From Platerodrilus igneus (Eukaryota > Arthropoda > Insecta > Coleoptera > Lycidae): a stretch of DNA of 64,000 nucleotides. How positions within the stretch are numbered: the stretch's first letter is position 1; the number at the start of each line of letters is the position of its first letter. The stretch covers positions 434,001 to 498,000 of the forward strand of contig JARFIW010000663.1 of the NCBI GenBank assembly GCA_036346225.1, read 5' to 3'. Under the pieces are notes generated by a model, which did no database searches, had not been told where the DNA came from, and saw nothing but the letters and a program-made list of their open reading frames with translations. Positions 11,571 to 23,083 of the stretch are shown piece after piece. The position numbers and the translations under genes were made by a program.

Positions 11571-11657
11571 GATAACCCCATTTATGATTATGAGTTTCCT
11601 GGCGACACCATACAAATAGGGGTTGCCAGGAAACTTGTAATCATAAATGGGGTTATC
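11571..11657. repeat. 87-bp near-perfect palindrome
   Basis: GATAACCCCATTTATGATTA at the left is mirrored at the right (11,637-11,657), with TTTCCTGGC and GCCAGGAAA inside and a short loop near 11,609-11,616. It abuts the RTE tail on one side and the decayed 3' end of the hAT element on the other. Confidence 0.85.
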
Positions 11658-11659
11658 AA

Positions 11660-13483
11660 TTTATTGAGATGGATGTGCCTGTTTTTTATTGCATAACAAA
11701 TTAAATCTTGGTGGAATGTTTGACACTGCTGGACGTAAGACCTCTTCAACATTTTTTAGCGATGAACGATATTGGGATTTTATATGTGTTAAAGCTGAGA
11801 AAGTAATTTCACATTAATGTGGTGTTGAATGGCAGAAGAACATTTAACGCCATATTTCTAGTTCCGATCCAGAATTCAGTCAAGGGCTTTTTTGGAAATT
11901 GTAGTTTTAAGTTTGAGTCACTCGAAAGCTCAGCAAATTCCTCTTGAGCTTTAAGTGGCAGGTGCTCAATCTCACTTAAGCCAATCCAAAACGGCCTTTG
12001 AATCCAAGCTACCTTTTTTAAATCAATCTTTAATATAAAATATGTACAGAACTGTGTTTCTAGCGCTTTTAAGTGATCTACAATAATTTTTGCAATAAAA
12101 GTTTTACAATGATTTTTCTCGATTATAAAATTGTCGACACTGGAAAACCTTTTGAAGGAACTTTTGCTACCCTACTTTTCCAAATGTTGATCTTTTTAAT
12201 AAAGCTTTCAATTTTATCATTCGAAGTAAATATATCGCAATTTTTTCCTTGAACAGACAAGTTGAGATCACTTAATTTCGCAAAGATATCTGACAAATAA
12301 CCAGCTTGGATAGCCATAAGTCATTTAGAAAAAAGGCAGAAGTTCACATTTTCGTTCGGTTAACAATATTTCGATTTCGTCCTTTAATAACAATAATCTT
12401 CTTAAACTTTGACCTGTTGACAACCATCTTACTTCTGCATGTAATAATAAAGTTGTGTAGTTGGAATCCGTATCCTTACAGAGATTTGAAAATAAGGGGT
12501 TGTTAAGGGCATGGCTCTTAATAAAATTTATAATCTTAACAGCATCCTGATGCACATCGTTCAATTCTGGTGCTAATTTTTTTGCTGAAAAGGTCTCTCG
12601 GCGAATAAGGCAGTGAGTAAAAGTTATATGATCATAACGAGCAGCTTGAAAAAATAATTTAAAACCAATATTTTTGCCAGTCATCGCTCTTGCATCATCT
12701 GTGCATATTCCACGGCAATTTTTCCATTCTAAACCTTCAGTTTTTAAAAATTCGTCAACTTTACAATATATGTCTTTCCCTGTAGTATGGTCTTTCATAG
12801 GACGACAAAATACAATTCTTCCTCCACGCTTTCTTTATAAACGTGCCTGACTTATACTAACAACTGAGCCAATTTAGTAATATCAGTTGTTTCGTCCAAC
12901 TGAATTGAAAATTTTGGGCTTTCTTTAATTCTTGTAATAAGTTGCACTAATTGGTCCTTGTTAATATCAGAAATTCTATTCGAGATAGTGTCGTTCGACA
13001 AAGGAATTTTTCGAATATCATCCCCATATTTACTTCAATGCAGTATTTCTACCATTTTAATAGCAGCAGATAATACAAGATCTTCTCCAATGGTGAACAG
13101 GTTTTTATTTTTGCAATACAGTATGAAACTTCATATGATGCTAGTAAATATTTTTCGTTAACGGTTATAAGATTTTCAAAGGATTTTTTTCTTTATTTGA
13201 AGATTTATACAGTCTTTCAAAATATTCTTTTAGTTTATTGACATATGAAACATGCTTTGATTCAAGATGTCTTTTTAATTTTGATGGTTTCATACTCTCC
13301 AGAGCCAATAATTCATTGCAGATCAAATAAAGAGGTTGTTCATTACATTTACAATTTTGAAATGTAAAGCCAAATTTCGCACATTAGATGCCTATTTTTA
13401 ATACTTTGTCCTGCCTGAGGAGAGTTTGTAGCATTATCATCTGCATTATTACCATTCTTATTTAAGTTCAGCCATTTATCCAT
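11660..13483 (-). pseudogene. hAT transposase, ZBED5/SCAND3-like
   Basis: This would be the DDE transposase of a hAT (Charlie-like) element. The start MDKWLNLN is at 13,483. A BED zinc finger follows, with SMKPSKLKRHLESKH, but the first Cys of its CxxC is Tyr (LYLIC). The catalytic region has QLDETTDI (about 12,880-12,900). The longest open piece (12,325-12,798) carries CTDDARAMTGKN, FTHCLIRRE and EVRWLSTGQSLRR, all hallmarks of this family; 12,123-12,317 adds YLSDIFAKLSDLNLSVQGKN. The C-terminal dimerisation end (FWIG, LLPFNTT) is recognisable down to about 11,700 in other frames. At about 600 codons it has near-normal length but carries frameshifts and several stops. The family is related to domesticated ZBED5/SCAND3 genes, but the breaks argue against function. 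Confidence 0.85.
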
Positions 13484-13796
13484 GGCCAAAAATTATTTTG
13501 ATCCTAAAATCCAATAAATATATAAAAATAACATATTGTATATAATAATTGATTAATTAATTAACAAACACATAAAAAAACTAAAATCTCGTTACAGTGG
13601 AACACTGACAATTGACTAAACTAGAAGAGCGTCAATACTACACTAGTTCACATTACAAGTCAGTGTTATTCAATCATTGTCTCGCTGTACGTGTGCGCGT
13701 GCATTCCAACCTTTATTTGTGTGCAGGTATGTGAGTGGGACTCTGCACAAATACACATCTAGATATTATAAAATTGTGTATTTAAATATTTGACAT

Positions 13797-13871
13797 TAAA
13801 ATCTCCTGCGACCCCAGAATTTTGCTACACAACCCCATTTGGTGTCGCGACTCATAGTTTAAGAAGGCTAG
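13797..13871 (-). repeat. hAT 5' terminal sequence
   Basis: The stretch from GCGACCCCAGAATT to GCGACTCATAGTTTAAGAAG resembles the ends of Charlie-type hAT elements (…GGGGTCGCGACCC…GTTTGAGAACC). Its position about 310-390 bp upstream of the transposase start fits the 5' terminus of the element. Confidence 0.5.
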
Positions 13872-14870
13872 CTTTAGAAGAATTCTCTAACCTTTCCAAT
13901 GAATTTCAAATCTTAAATTGCAATATTTTTCAAAAAGACAGAAGCAAATTTGATGAAATAGACAGTTCCTTTTATAAAGAATCAATTTTTCAGACAAACC
14001 AAAATTTGGAAGAAAACTGGAAAAAAAAACGTTTGTAAATTAAAACAATGTTCTTCATATTTGTATCTTCAGGAGAACTGGACAGCCGAATCAATTAAAC
14101 AAAAATTTAAGGGCATTGGTATACTGCAAAATGGCCACTTGTGTAAGCCATTGCAAATACAAAACCAGACTAACTGAGTTATACAATAAAATTAAAGAAG
14201 GGGAAAAGCAAAATTAATTTTTAACTTAATTGTAGAATTTATATGTATAAAATCAGAACTAATATATTGATGAATGTGTTTCCCATGACAAAAAAGATGT
14301 CAATTAAAAAGGTTTTTTGTGATTGTTACGTTTCTTTTATCATCGAAAACATTATAAAAAATATTTTACCCAGAGATACCTACTCGCAAAAATGTACAAA
14401 CACATTATGCTCTTACCGGCGAAGTTTTAAATCAGGATTCATTCCATTAAATTATAACATTTTATCAACATTTAGTTTGCTATCACTCAAGAATGTATTC
14501 AAAGTATTTCATCGTTTATTTTTAAGACTAAAAATTGTAATGTTTGGCATAGCGAGGTAGAAACGACATAAAACTTGAATGATTAAATAATAATTTTTGA
14601 AATTTTTTTCTTGAACAAGAAGAACAAAACGTGGTTATAAGTGATATTCCTAGGGATATCGTTATAAATGAGTCAACATACAAAATTAAATTCATAGTTG
14701 AATTTAAACCACCCATAAATAAGAATTTTGTTGGTCACTACGTCGTTTGCATGATGAGACCATTCAGATGGCAATGCATCGATGATTTAAAAAAGTCGAT
14801 CAGTTACTCTCCAAAAATTGTAATTCCTCATTTGTTAGCATACATTCTCAATGCTTCAAAAGAAAAATAA
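13872..14870 (+). pseudogene. Broken ORF with USP-like (peptidase C19-like) C-terminal signature
   Basis: Three frame pieces (13,790-14,038; 14,243-14,560; 14,631-14,870) seem to belong together. The second has a zinc-ribbon-like start (CTNTLCSYRRSFKSGFIPLN). The third reads ISDIPRDIVINESTYKIKF, then GHYVVCMMRP, WQCIDDL and PHLLAYIL. The order 'C..C zinc site, beta-strand, GHYV, W..xDDL' is what I know from ubiquitin-hydrolase-like domains carried by some transposon-encoded proteins, with His and Asp as catalytic residues. No N-terminal Cys box was found. The family assignment is tentative and the frames are interrupted, so this is most likely TE debris next to the hAT end. Confidence 0.35.
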
Positions 14871-14879
14871 AATTAAATA

Positions 14880-17640
14880 CGCAAAATTTGAAAATTTTAT
14901 AATTAAGTATTCATACCTAAAGTTGATAGACAAATCTTATGAAAAAATGAAGCTGCTGCTTTTATTTACCTTCAACATATATTCTAATTTTCAAAGTTGT
15001 AATATCTGGGTGTGCTCGCTTTCACCTTGACAAAATAGCATCTTTGTAGAAACTTGTTGCACACGGCAAGCAACTAGGAGCGTCGATTGATGTGATGCTC
15101 CGTCTTTTCGCACCAATGCAACTACAATAAGAAACAAACAGCATTCGTGTTTACTAACCTTGACGAATAATTCGATGCAAAGTAAATTTTTAGCTTGAAT
15201 TGCAGATTACTTAATGAACGATCCTTTTAATTGAACAACAAACATACAGTTTGGAACATAAAACGGCTTACATCCAACCATTAATAATGAAGACAATTTG
15301 CACAAATCCGGTTCGATGGGATCACGTTTCGAATACTAATAAGGTTCAGTGCAACCGATACTTCGTACTCTTGTAAACTTTTGCTGGCTCAAACCTGCAA
15401 TATTAAGCAGTCGTTTCTTGTGAACTTTATTCTTTATTTGCATATCAAATTTTTTATAGGAAACAGAAAACTGATGCATCCAAATGCGGAATGCATGCAA
15501 ATTATAAAACTTTACAGCGAACGATAATTTAATAATTATGGTAACAGGAAACTGCTGAGAGAGAGAGAGAAAATCCCTGTTCGTGGAGTACTAACCAGTC
15601 ACACATAAATTGAAGCTACCAACACAAAATTGCGCGGTACAATTTAAATTAAACATACAACTAAACAGCAAGCGTGCCCTGTCTTAAGCTAGCCCTACAT
15701 TACAAAGAACAATTTTTAAAATCAATTGTAGTTTTTTCTCTCAAATGCGCTCTAATACGCCCCATAATTAATCTGTTACAAATACAAGGTATAAGCAACT
15801 AAGTTGCATGGCACTAACACACTAATTGACACATTAAGTTTTATTAAATTTCTATTTATCGTTTTGTAGCCCACAAAAATCAAATATTCAGTTCCAAAAT
15901 GAAGAAAGTAAGAAAGAACTTAATTTGGTTATTCTAGCTATATGTTTAGCACAAAACTAACTTAGGTATAAATTTTTTCAAAGTTACTTCTTATGTTTTG
16001 TTGTTTCAGCATAATTTCAATTTTAACATCAAGAATAGAAACACTATAAACAATTCACTCGAGTTGATTTGGGCTCACACCCCCCACAGAGCACATTAAA
16101 ATACGTTGGAAGTTGTTACGTTATCTATTTAACTACGAACCCAATATGGTGTCGCTCTAGTTTTATTAAACCAGGTGTAATATATTCAAGTTTGGTTGTA
16201 ATTGTTTAACATTTGTATTTTTTTATATCAGTTCAAACAAGCGAAAATTAATGATTTTAAGCTTGAGTGTCACAAAATTTCTATCAACAGAAAGTAGTAG
16301 CCCGAAGAATGTTTTTAATAGTATGGTGGCAGTGTATGAAGAAAATACACAGTCCTATTTAAGTCGAATATTGGGACAGGCAGTTGAAATGAGACTTTGA
16401 GTTTGAGAAGACCATCTAATAGTGTTAAGTTTTTTTTAGTTTGGTAGCGGATTCACCACTAATGGTGCTTAAAAGATCTCAACGATTTATTTTTAATCCC
16501 AAAAATTTATACATACTTTGATGGTTGTAAAAAAGGAATCATTTTCTCTAACTTCTTTAATGATATCGGTATAACTAATTAAAGTTGAACCGCATAATCA
16601 ATCTAAATACCTGTATTTTCTTCTTTATTAATTTTTGTGTATACTGCATATAAATCACTTCAATGCTGTCACCATTGTGATCTTAGCATCTGCATTTTTT
16701 GGTATCCAAGTTCAAGAAATGTAATAAATCTAGAATTTTGTCGGTTAAACTCAGAGCATCTTTAGAGTGTGCTTTTGTGAAACCCAAAAACGTTGAAGTT
16801 CATAGGTTACCTGTTGGTATTTCTTTCAATGTGAACATATTAAACAACCATACTGATCTGATCTACCTTTGTTATGTTTTGCATCGTATCAATAAGTGTA
16901 AAATGGTGCAAATTTTACTTGTTCTGAAATGTTAATCTCGGTTGATAGGATAAACATTCCATAATTTCGTTCTGAAATACCTGATGGTGCCTTTTGGTTT
17001 TGAAGGAACTTCTTGTAAAATATGGCAACATTTTGACAAGAAATGAATAATGACAAAACAGCTACCACCATATACATCACTGAAGTTATTTTGTTCATGC
17101 CCTCTAAAAATGAAGATTTTCTAATTCTAAAATTACCCTAATAATTCTCTTCAATATTTTCTTCTAAAATATTTTTTGTTAATTGATTTGTTCTGTAGAC
17201 CATCATCTTATTATGCTTCCACTCTTCATATTTGTATATAAAGGTGATCTGTGCATGTGATGTACAGTCGATACGTCCTGCCAATCAAAATTACCTCCAG
17301 ATGACCATGAAAATTGAACGGAAGAAAAAAAGCAAACAGGGTTCACAGTATACATCTATCAAAGGAAAGTAACATAACCAATAACGTTTTGAATATTTTT
17401 CCAGTAATATGCACTTGATAGTAGTAGTCAGAAAATTTTGATTATTATTGTCTAAAAAGAAAGAACCCCTGGTCTGCTAAGTCCATGTCCGATAATAATC
17501 TTTTTGTTTTTGGGATTTTAGTATAATATCCAAAGTCAGTAGGTTTTTTTACAAAGGTGTTATTGATTAGGTTTTTGTTCTCTAAAATATGTCCAGCTCT
17601 ACACAAATAACACAATATAAGAAACATGTATTGTAGCTCT
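14880..17640. other. No gene recognised
   Basis: About 2.7 kb of AT-rich non-coding sequence. A short (GA)n lies at 15,555-15,568. Small frames at 16,699-16,935 and 17,445-17,627 show no domains. Confidence 0.5.
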
Positions 17641-17644
17641 TTTT

Positions 17645-18100
17645 AGGGCTCCGTACCTTACAAAGTATAATGGAACTTTTACAAGATTACTCTCATGTCC
17701 GTCCGTCAGTCTGTCACAGAGGTTTTTCTCGAAAACTACGTAACGTAAGAATTTGAAATTTGGCACAATGCTAGGTCTTTATTGAGCGCACGTATATCGA
17801 CCGTCAGAAAATAGAAAAAAAATTTTATATTAAAATGGCGGAGGTCCATTCGGTCAAAAAAAAAGTCTTAATAAATATATCATGTGAGGAATTATTTGAA
17901 AGAAGATTCTAAAAGGCTTCTAAAAATATTTTTCTTTATAATTTTCGGTCCAGTAGTCTTCATGGTGTAGCTCAAAATGTGCCAAAAATTAACATCCTCT
18001 CCCCCTGTTCTCCTATATTTCCAAAGTTAAAATTTTAATTTTAATAAGGATAGCTATTGAGTCATAGATTATCGGAAAACTGCAGGTTGTTTTGACAGGA
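17645..18100. repeat. Insect dispersed repeat starting GGGCTCCGTACC
   Basis: Contains GGGCTCCGTACC, then TCCGTCCGTCAGTCTGTC and TTTCTCGAAAACTACGTAACG, a phrase order seen in abundant insect interspersed repeats. It has no coding frame. It abuts the low-coordinate LTR of the gag-only element, so an element edge probably lies near 18,100. Confidence 0.4.
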
Positions 18101-18104
18101 TAAT

Positions 18105-18676
18105 AGTTGCTGGAAAAAATTTTTAAACACAGTTAAAACGACTTCCACCCTCTTAGTGAAGGGGAATCGACAGTTTTCCAATTAAGCTAGGGGTTTATTC
18201 CTCGGGTAGAGCTTATGAGGAGTGGTCGTGGGTTTCACGACAAAATATTGTTTTGTATACTGACTCTCAAATAAAAATAAAGGGTGCAAAAGGGGCGCCA
18301 CCAAGTCCTAGAATTGATAAAGCACGGGGAGAACTTGGAAATCCTCAAGGGAAAAAGTCGCTTTTACTACAAACACGCAGGATCTGAAAGAAAACAATGT
18401 TATTATAATAATGAAGGACGCAAGAGATACACTCTTGCTACCTTATACAATAAAGAGTAATTATTAATACCTATTATTTAAACATAGGTAGCGAAAGAAA
18501 ATTTAAGTTTCAAGCTTCTTGAAAGAGCTGTATTTTACTTCTTCATTGTATCACAACCAACAACTTTATTCTTTACAAAAGGGGATATATTCTCTTTTAA
18601 CTTAATTATCTCTACCTTTGGACGCACTTACCCAAAATAAAACAGTTGTTCAATTAAATCAAATGATGTTCTTTAA
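18105..18676 (-). repeat. 3' LTR of a gag-only LTR retrotransposon
   Basis: Direct repeat of 31,377-31,968, same orientation, with long identical runs (for example CCACCCTCTTAGTGAAGGGG, TATACTGACTCTCAAATAAA and TTATACAATAAAGAGTAATT). Because gag between the copies runs on the minus strand, this is the downstream LTR. The inner edge is near 18,676; the outer edge is less certain because the copies diverge around 18,105-18,128. Confidence 0.7.
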
Positions 18677-21240
18677 TTAAATTTACCGTTTTCTGTTGTA
18701 AAATTTATATACAAAAATGTACAATAAAAAACGTGGTCTAATCTTTTAGACTCAGATATTTAAATATGAGAATTTTGACAATTTCTACTAGGAATCAAAA
18801 TGTCAACAATGAATTATATACGACCGTAAAGTTTTTAAATACCCAAAATGCACAGATTTGTTTACCTTGGTTTACATATATTTGTTATATATTTAAAGCT
18901 AAATAAAATTAGTTCTCATAATCACTTTATGTATTACAGAACTTGAATGAAATACTTTTCCAGATTAAACAAAGAAATTAATAATTTTAATTATTTGCAG
19001 TAATATCAAATGTAAGCAATATTTTATACTATAATGAAATCCAAACAATAAAAGTTCAATCGACTTCCTTGTAAAACAAATTAAAAAACGCTACCATTTT
19101 AGTTTCAAATATTCGCCTCGTTGTCAAGTTATTCAGAACAACTGTTATCAGGTCATGTCTTTATGTAACGCTTACCTTAGCAACTGGTTATACTTTGAAC
19201 TTCATTGTAACAATACCTTGTCGAGACCACATGTGTTAGCCTGCAATTCTTGGACAAACAAGTGACGTCAGCAAACTTTCCACATTTGTATCTTACAAAG
19301 CGTAAGCTTGAGCTTCTTCTTTTGAACTAATGACGAATTACATGCATTACAGCGTATTATACTGAACCATTATAGGGAACCATGTTCATCAACTAGTTGT
19401 GCGATACATCGAAGTAAATCGAAACTAAAATCCATCCATAAAACGAGCTATTCAATGTGTATCATTTTCGACTCTTCTTTACTTATCTTAAAGCGAGATT
19501 ATTTAACGATAAAATGAGAAATTAAAACGTGATATCTAAACTTGTAAATTCGTAAGCCTATAAATTGTGAATTAGTGAAATTAAAAATTAGTAAACGTGA
19601 GTTATCGTTATAGGTGAGTTATCGGTATAGGTGAGCGCTATAATTAAATCATTTAGTCTACCTTAATAATTATTTAACTTACTTACCGTTATCAGAAACA
19701 AACAAAAGTCAAGTGCATTCTGCACTTGATTACGCTGCCACGTTTATGGCGACGCGTAGATCGCTAGCTCGGACTTTATTAATACTCAGGATGCTTCTAA
19801 CTGCAGCAAGTGGTCGAACCAGAGTGACTCTTCTGTCGACGGGATGCGTACAAGTCACAAAAATCGTCTGACATTAGAAATGCAGTTCAAACAACTGATG
19901 TTTACGAGTAGAGTCTATTTTATTATAATTAACTAATATATGACTCGTGATTGGACTATACGGTACTGATCTGAACATTTATTAACTTTGTGAAATTAAT
20001 TGTTTATTTGAATAAACAATGCAGTGTATTTCATAATTAAATTTATAAGCTTTTATAATCGTCAAAAAAATTGTTATACTGCCTCTCTCCAAAAAAAAGA
20101 AAATCTTTTACTTAGTGCAACCAAAGATTTTTTTGCATTACTTAATAACCCGTAACGAAATTCTAATCTTAAAATCGATAGTAATCCTAAGACTTACCTG
20201 TGGGAAATTTAAAAAAACAAAAAATAGAAAGATTGGGGTAACCAAAATAACTAAAAGTAAGTGTTCTAGTAACTACGCTTACTATATGTCCACAAGGAAA
20301 CAAAATCGGTAAGACACTATCGGGTATTGTCACTATCAGCAATTGTCGCAATCAGGAAATCCAACACTCTTACGAAAAAAATAATAATATGATCTACAGG
20401 TCTCTACTATACACTCTTAACCAGAATAAAATGTAACAGGGTAACTCTCAAAACTTACATTAAACTAAAACTACCAACCCAAAAGACTTCAATACTAATG
20501 CTAGAGAAAATACTATGATAGAAAATTTAAATCTCATAACTATATGTACAAAACTTCTGATTGAGATGGCAACTCAAATCCAAGGAAATAAATAGAGCCT
20601 TTTATCAAAAAGCAGCTACAAAACATTTAACCATCAAAAAAAAAAAATAACGAGCATCATCACAACGCTATTACTCTCCTAAACGTAAGCACTAATTGTC
20701 TACCGCGACAAACTATTTTAGTTACCTACTAGAGTATTCTAAGCTTCGCTACAAATGCGAGGTCATCACACTATCAACGCCACTATCACTTGTGCCATTA
20801 GCAAATAAACTGTGAGCAACTGGCTCACTTACCATACTCAAACTTAATCGTGAATAATTCCATACGAGTATCACCAAACCAAATTCTCAGAACTACACTC
20901 CACTCAATTAAGCGTATACACTGCTGAGCGACCAACTCTGCTTGACTCTCGTCTGGACTTACGTATCGCTCAACGGAATGTACAAAACGCGAAAAGAACA
21001 CTCTACGGTTCGTTCGCCCACATTGCAGAAGACACGACTATCGTCAACAAGACAGTCAACTTGTACAAACTCAAAAAAAATTTTCCCTTTTAACACGTTA
21101 TAGATCAAAAAAGTGTTGTCTGTCAACATTCTACGAATAAAAAAAAAATTCGTCTGTTAATTTGTACAAACCAAAAAAATTTTATTTGTTAACGGGCTGG
21201 ACACACACAAGAAAGGTGTTCTTTAGAACACCCTACGTAC

Positions 21241-21302
21241 GCACAGGGAATGTGCTTCTAATAACAAATTGCGCATGCACAGGGAATGTGCTTCTAATAA
21301 CA
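21241..21302. repeat. 36-bp direct repeat, two copies
   Basis: GCACAGGGAATGTGCTTCTA occurs at 21,241 and 21,277, each followed by ATAACA, inside the non-coding interior of the LTR element. Confidence 0.85.
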
Positions 21303-21504
21303 CACTCACTAAAGCACTATTCAAAATACCTACATAACGCCATCTCACTACATGACATCACTACTATCACAAGTAACTTGCTAAAACAAAAGTATCACCT
21401 AATTCCTATTAAAAAAAAATGAGGTTCCTTCTATTATTTACAATAAGGAAACTAGAAGGAAGGAAAACTAAACAAAACAATGAGTGAATGTACTACTCAT
21501 TTAA

Positions 21505-21637
21505 AATGCTAGAGCGACAAACTCACCTCAAGTCACGTCTAGACTTACGCACTACTGAGCGACCAACTCTTCACGAGTCTCGTCTAGACTTACGCAGTGC
21601 TGAGCGACCAACTACAACGACAAGTCTCGCTTAGACT
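21505..21637. repeat. 45-47-bp tandem repeat, about three copies
   Basis: The unit contains GTCTAGACTTACGCA and CTGAGCGACCAACT, starting at 21,537, 21,582 and (degenerate) 21,623. A related unit sits at about 20,922-20,965. Confidence 0.75.
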
Positions 21638-21848
21638 AAATAAAACTAATTATGTTGTATTGCAACGCCGAAATAAATTACAAAAATTACTATCAAACCA
21701 AGAACGTGCCTATGCACAAGAGCAATCCTCAAACGGTATGACAACAGCGCAAACTAATGTACCCAATTTATAAAAGCATTATTTTTAGTACACACTTTAA
21801 TAGTAACCTCATAATACAAACCAGCATGTTAACTATTATGCACGTGCC

Positions 21849-22556
21849 TCATTCGTTTTTTGAGCACGACTGACACGAAGTTGAGGCAACGCCTTTATGT
21901 CCGCATTTAAAACAAAATATTTTCATAGGGGCTCTACAATAGCTAAACGTATCACCATGGCGTGAACAATTCCAGCACACAAACTTGTTGACTCTCTCTA
22001 CGCCTGGAGACTTCACAACCAAAGGTTTTTCTTAATCAATAACTTGGACTTGAGGAAGTGAAGACTTATTTCTATAAACCCTACTACGAAATACTGAAGT
22101 GTTTCTAAATTCTTCTTGCTGTTTATTTTCAGACTGTGGTTTAAAATCTTTACGAAATCCATAAATTATTTTTCGATGAAGTAGCTACCACGGTTTGTCT
22201 TGGCTGAACTGCTTTTTCAATCTTTTTACCTAGTTTCACTAATGTGGAAATATCCCCAATTTCAGATAGAGCACTTAACTAACATACGCTGGTAATAAAT
22301 TCCTTCTCATAATACGGATCTTCGTGATTTTCGCAGGCATCTTAGTTAATCTACTAAATAAGCTCTCCATATGGACCACAAACAAAACTACAGATTCTTC
22401 TTTTCGCTGATAACGCGATTTAATTTTTTCCCAAAATTTATCTTCTACATGAGCATGAAGAAAATCCTCCTTTAACCGACATACCAAAGACTTCCAATCT
22501 TTCACAAAATTTCTAATTTGTCGAAACCAAACGAGGGCATCATTCACAAATAACTC
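21849..22556 (-). pseudogene. LTR-retrotransposon Gag, C-terminal half with zinc knuckles
   Basis: Capsid-type structural protein of the LTR element. The open frame 22,275-22,547 includes LVWFRQIRNFVKDWKSLVCR, EDFLHAHVEDKFWEKIKSRY and, towards its end, LFSRL and RRNLLPAY, the C-terminal capsid signature of insect Gypsy-type Gags. After a frame change it continues with ALSEIGDISTLVKLGKKIEK. Two zinc knuckles close the protein: CWNCSRHGDTFSYC (about 21,936-21,977), where the usual His is Asp, and CFKCGHKGVASTSC (21,873-21,914), the His-less second knuckle. The stop is at 21,849. Its N-terminal half is not upstream here but 7.7 kb away at 30,237-30,885, separated by nested LINEs. Confidence 0.75.
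22549..22556. repeat. 8-bp target-site duplication, copy 1
   Basis: AATAACTC, identical to 30,237-30,244. It sits exactly where the gag frame stops being gag at both ends of the 7,680-bp block, so it marks the original insertion site. Confidence 0.75.
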
Positions 22557-22740
22557 TCATCATCATCATTTTGTTTTCGACCTTAATTAAGGTCGGTTTG
22601 ACGCAGCTCTAACTTCTTTTCTAATCTGTGCTAATCTAAAAAGCTCTACATACCCTTCACAACCTAAATTTCTAATAATTTGACCAATATAGTTTGGTCT
22701 AGGTCTTCCTATATCCTTCTCTCTTTTCCTATCCAGCTGA
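22557..22740 (-). mobile_element. RTE LINE 3'-end fragment
   Basis: Inverse complement of the RTE C-terminus (same wording as 23,063-23,240: ...CGGTTTGACGCAGCT, CCCTTCACAACCTAAAT). Its (ATG)n tail at 22,557-22,569 lies directly against the target duplication. Confidence 0.8.
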
Positions 22741-22856
22741 CTCTACATAGATATTAGCAATCTGATGGTTGTTAAAGAACTCTAACTTGTTTACATGATT
22801 ACCATTTATAAGGAAATGAAATATAACCTGGTTATCCGCTTCAAAGAGGAAAAGTG

Positions 22857-23042
22857 TTAAATTATATGTTATGGTAAGGCATAAGCAACGAATCGCTGCC
22901 AACATGCCAGACCGCTACCTAATTGTGAGTTATGTTATGGTGAGGTTTATTAAATTATATGTTATGGTAAGGCTTAAGCAACGAAACGCTACCAACATGC
23001 CAGACCGCTAACTAATTGTGAGTTATGTCCTGGTGACATTTA
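22857..23042. repeat. 93-bp tandem duplication
   Basis: Two adjacent copies of a unit starting TTAAATTATATGTTATGG at 22,857 and 22,950, differing at a handful of bases. It lies between the RTE fragment and the full RTE copy. Confidence 0.85.
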
Positions 23043-23083
23043 GTTAACTGATTTTTTTTATTTTGTTTTGTTTTCGAACTTAC

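Larger units (their letters stand above)
18677..21848 (-). other. Interior of the gag-only LTR element, no pol
   Basis: In the minus-strand direction this follows the gag stop and ends at the 3' LTR. An intact Ty3/Gypsy element would have protease, RT, RNase H and integrase here (about 3.5 kb). I find no such motif on either strand, only short frames. It holds small repeats (21,241-21,302; 21,505-21,637; a related unit near 20,922-20,965). Confidence 0.55.

Noticed and set aside
20115..21422. Short plus-strand frames between the 3' LTR and gag
   Set aside because: Opposite to the element's transcription, Lys/Asn-rich by composition, no motifs; pol was searched for on both strands and not found.
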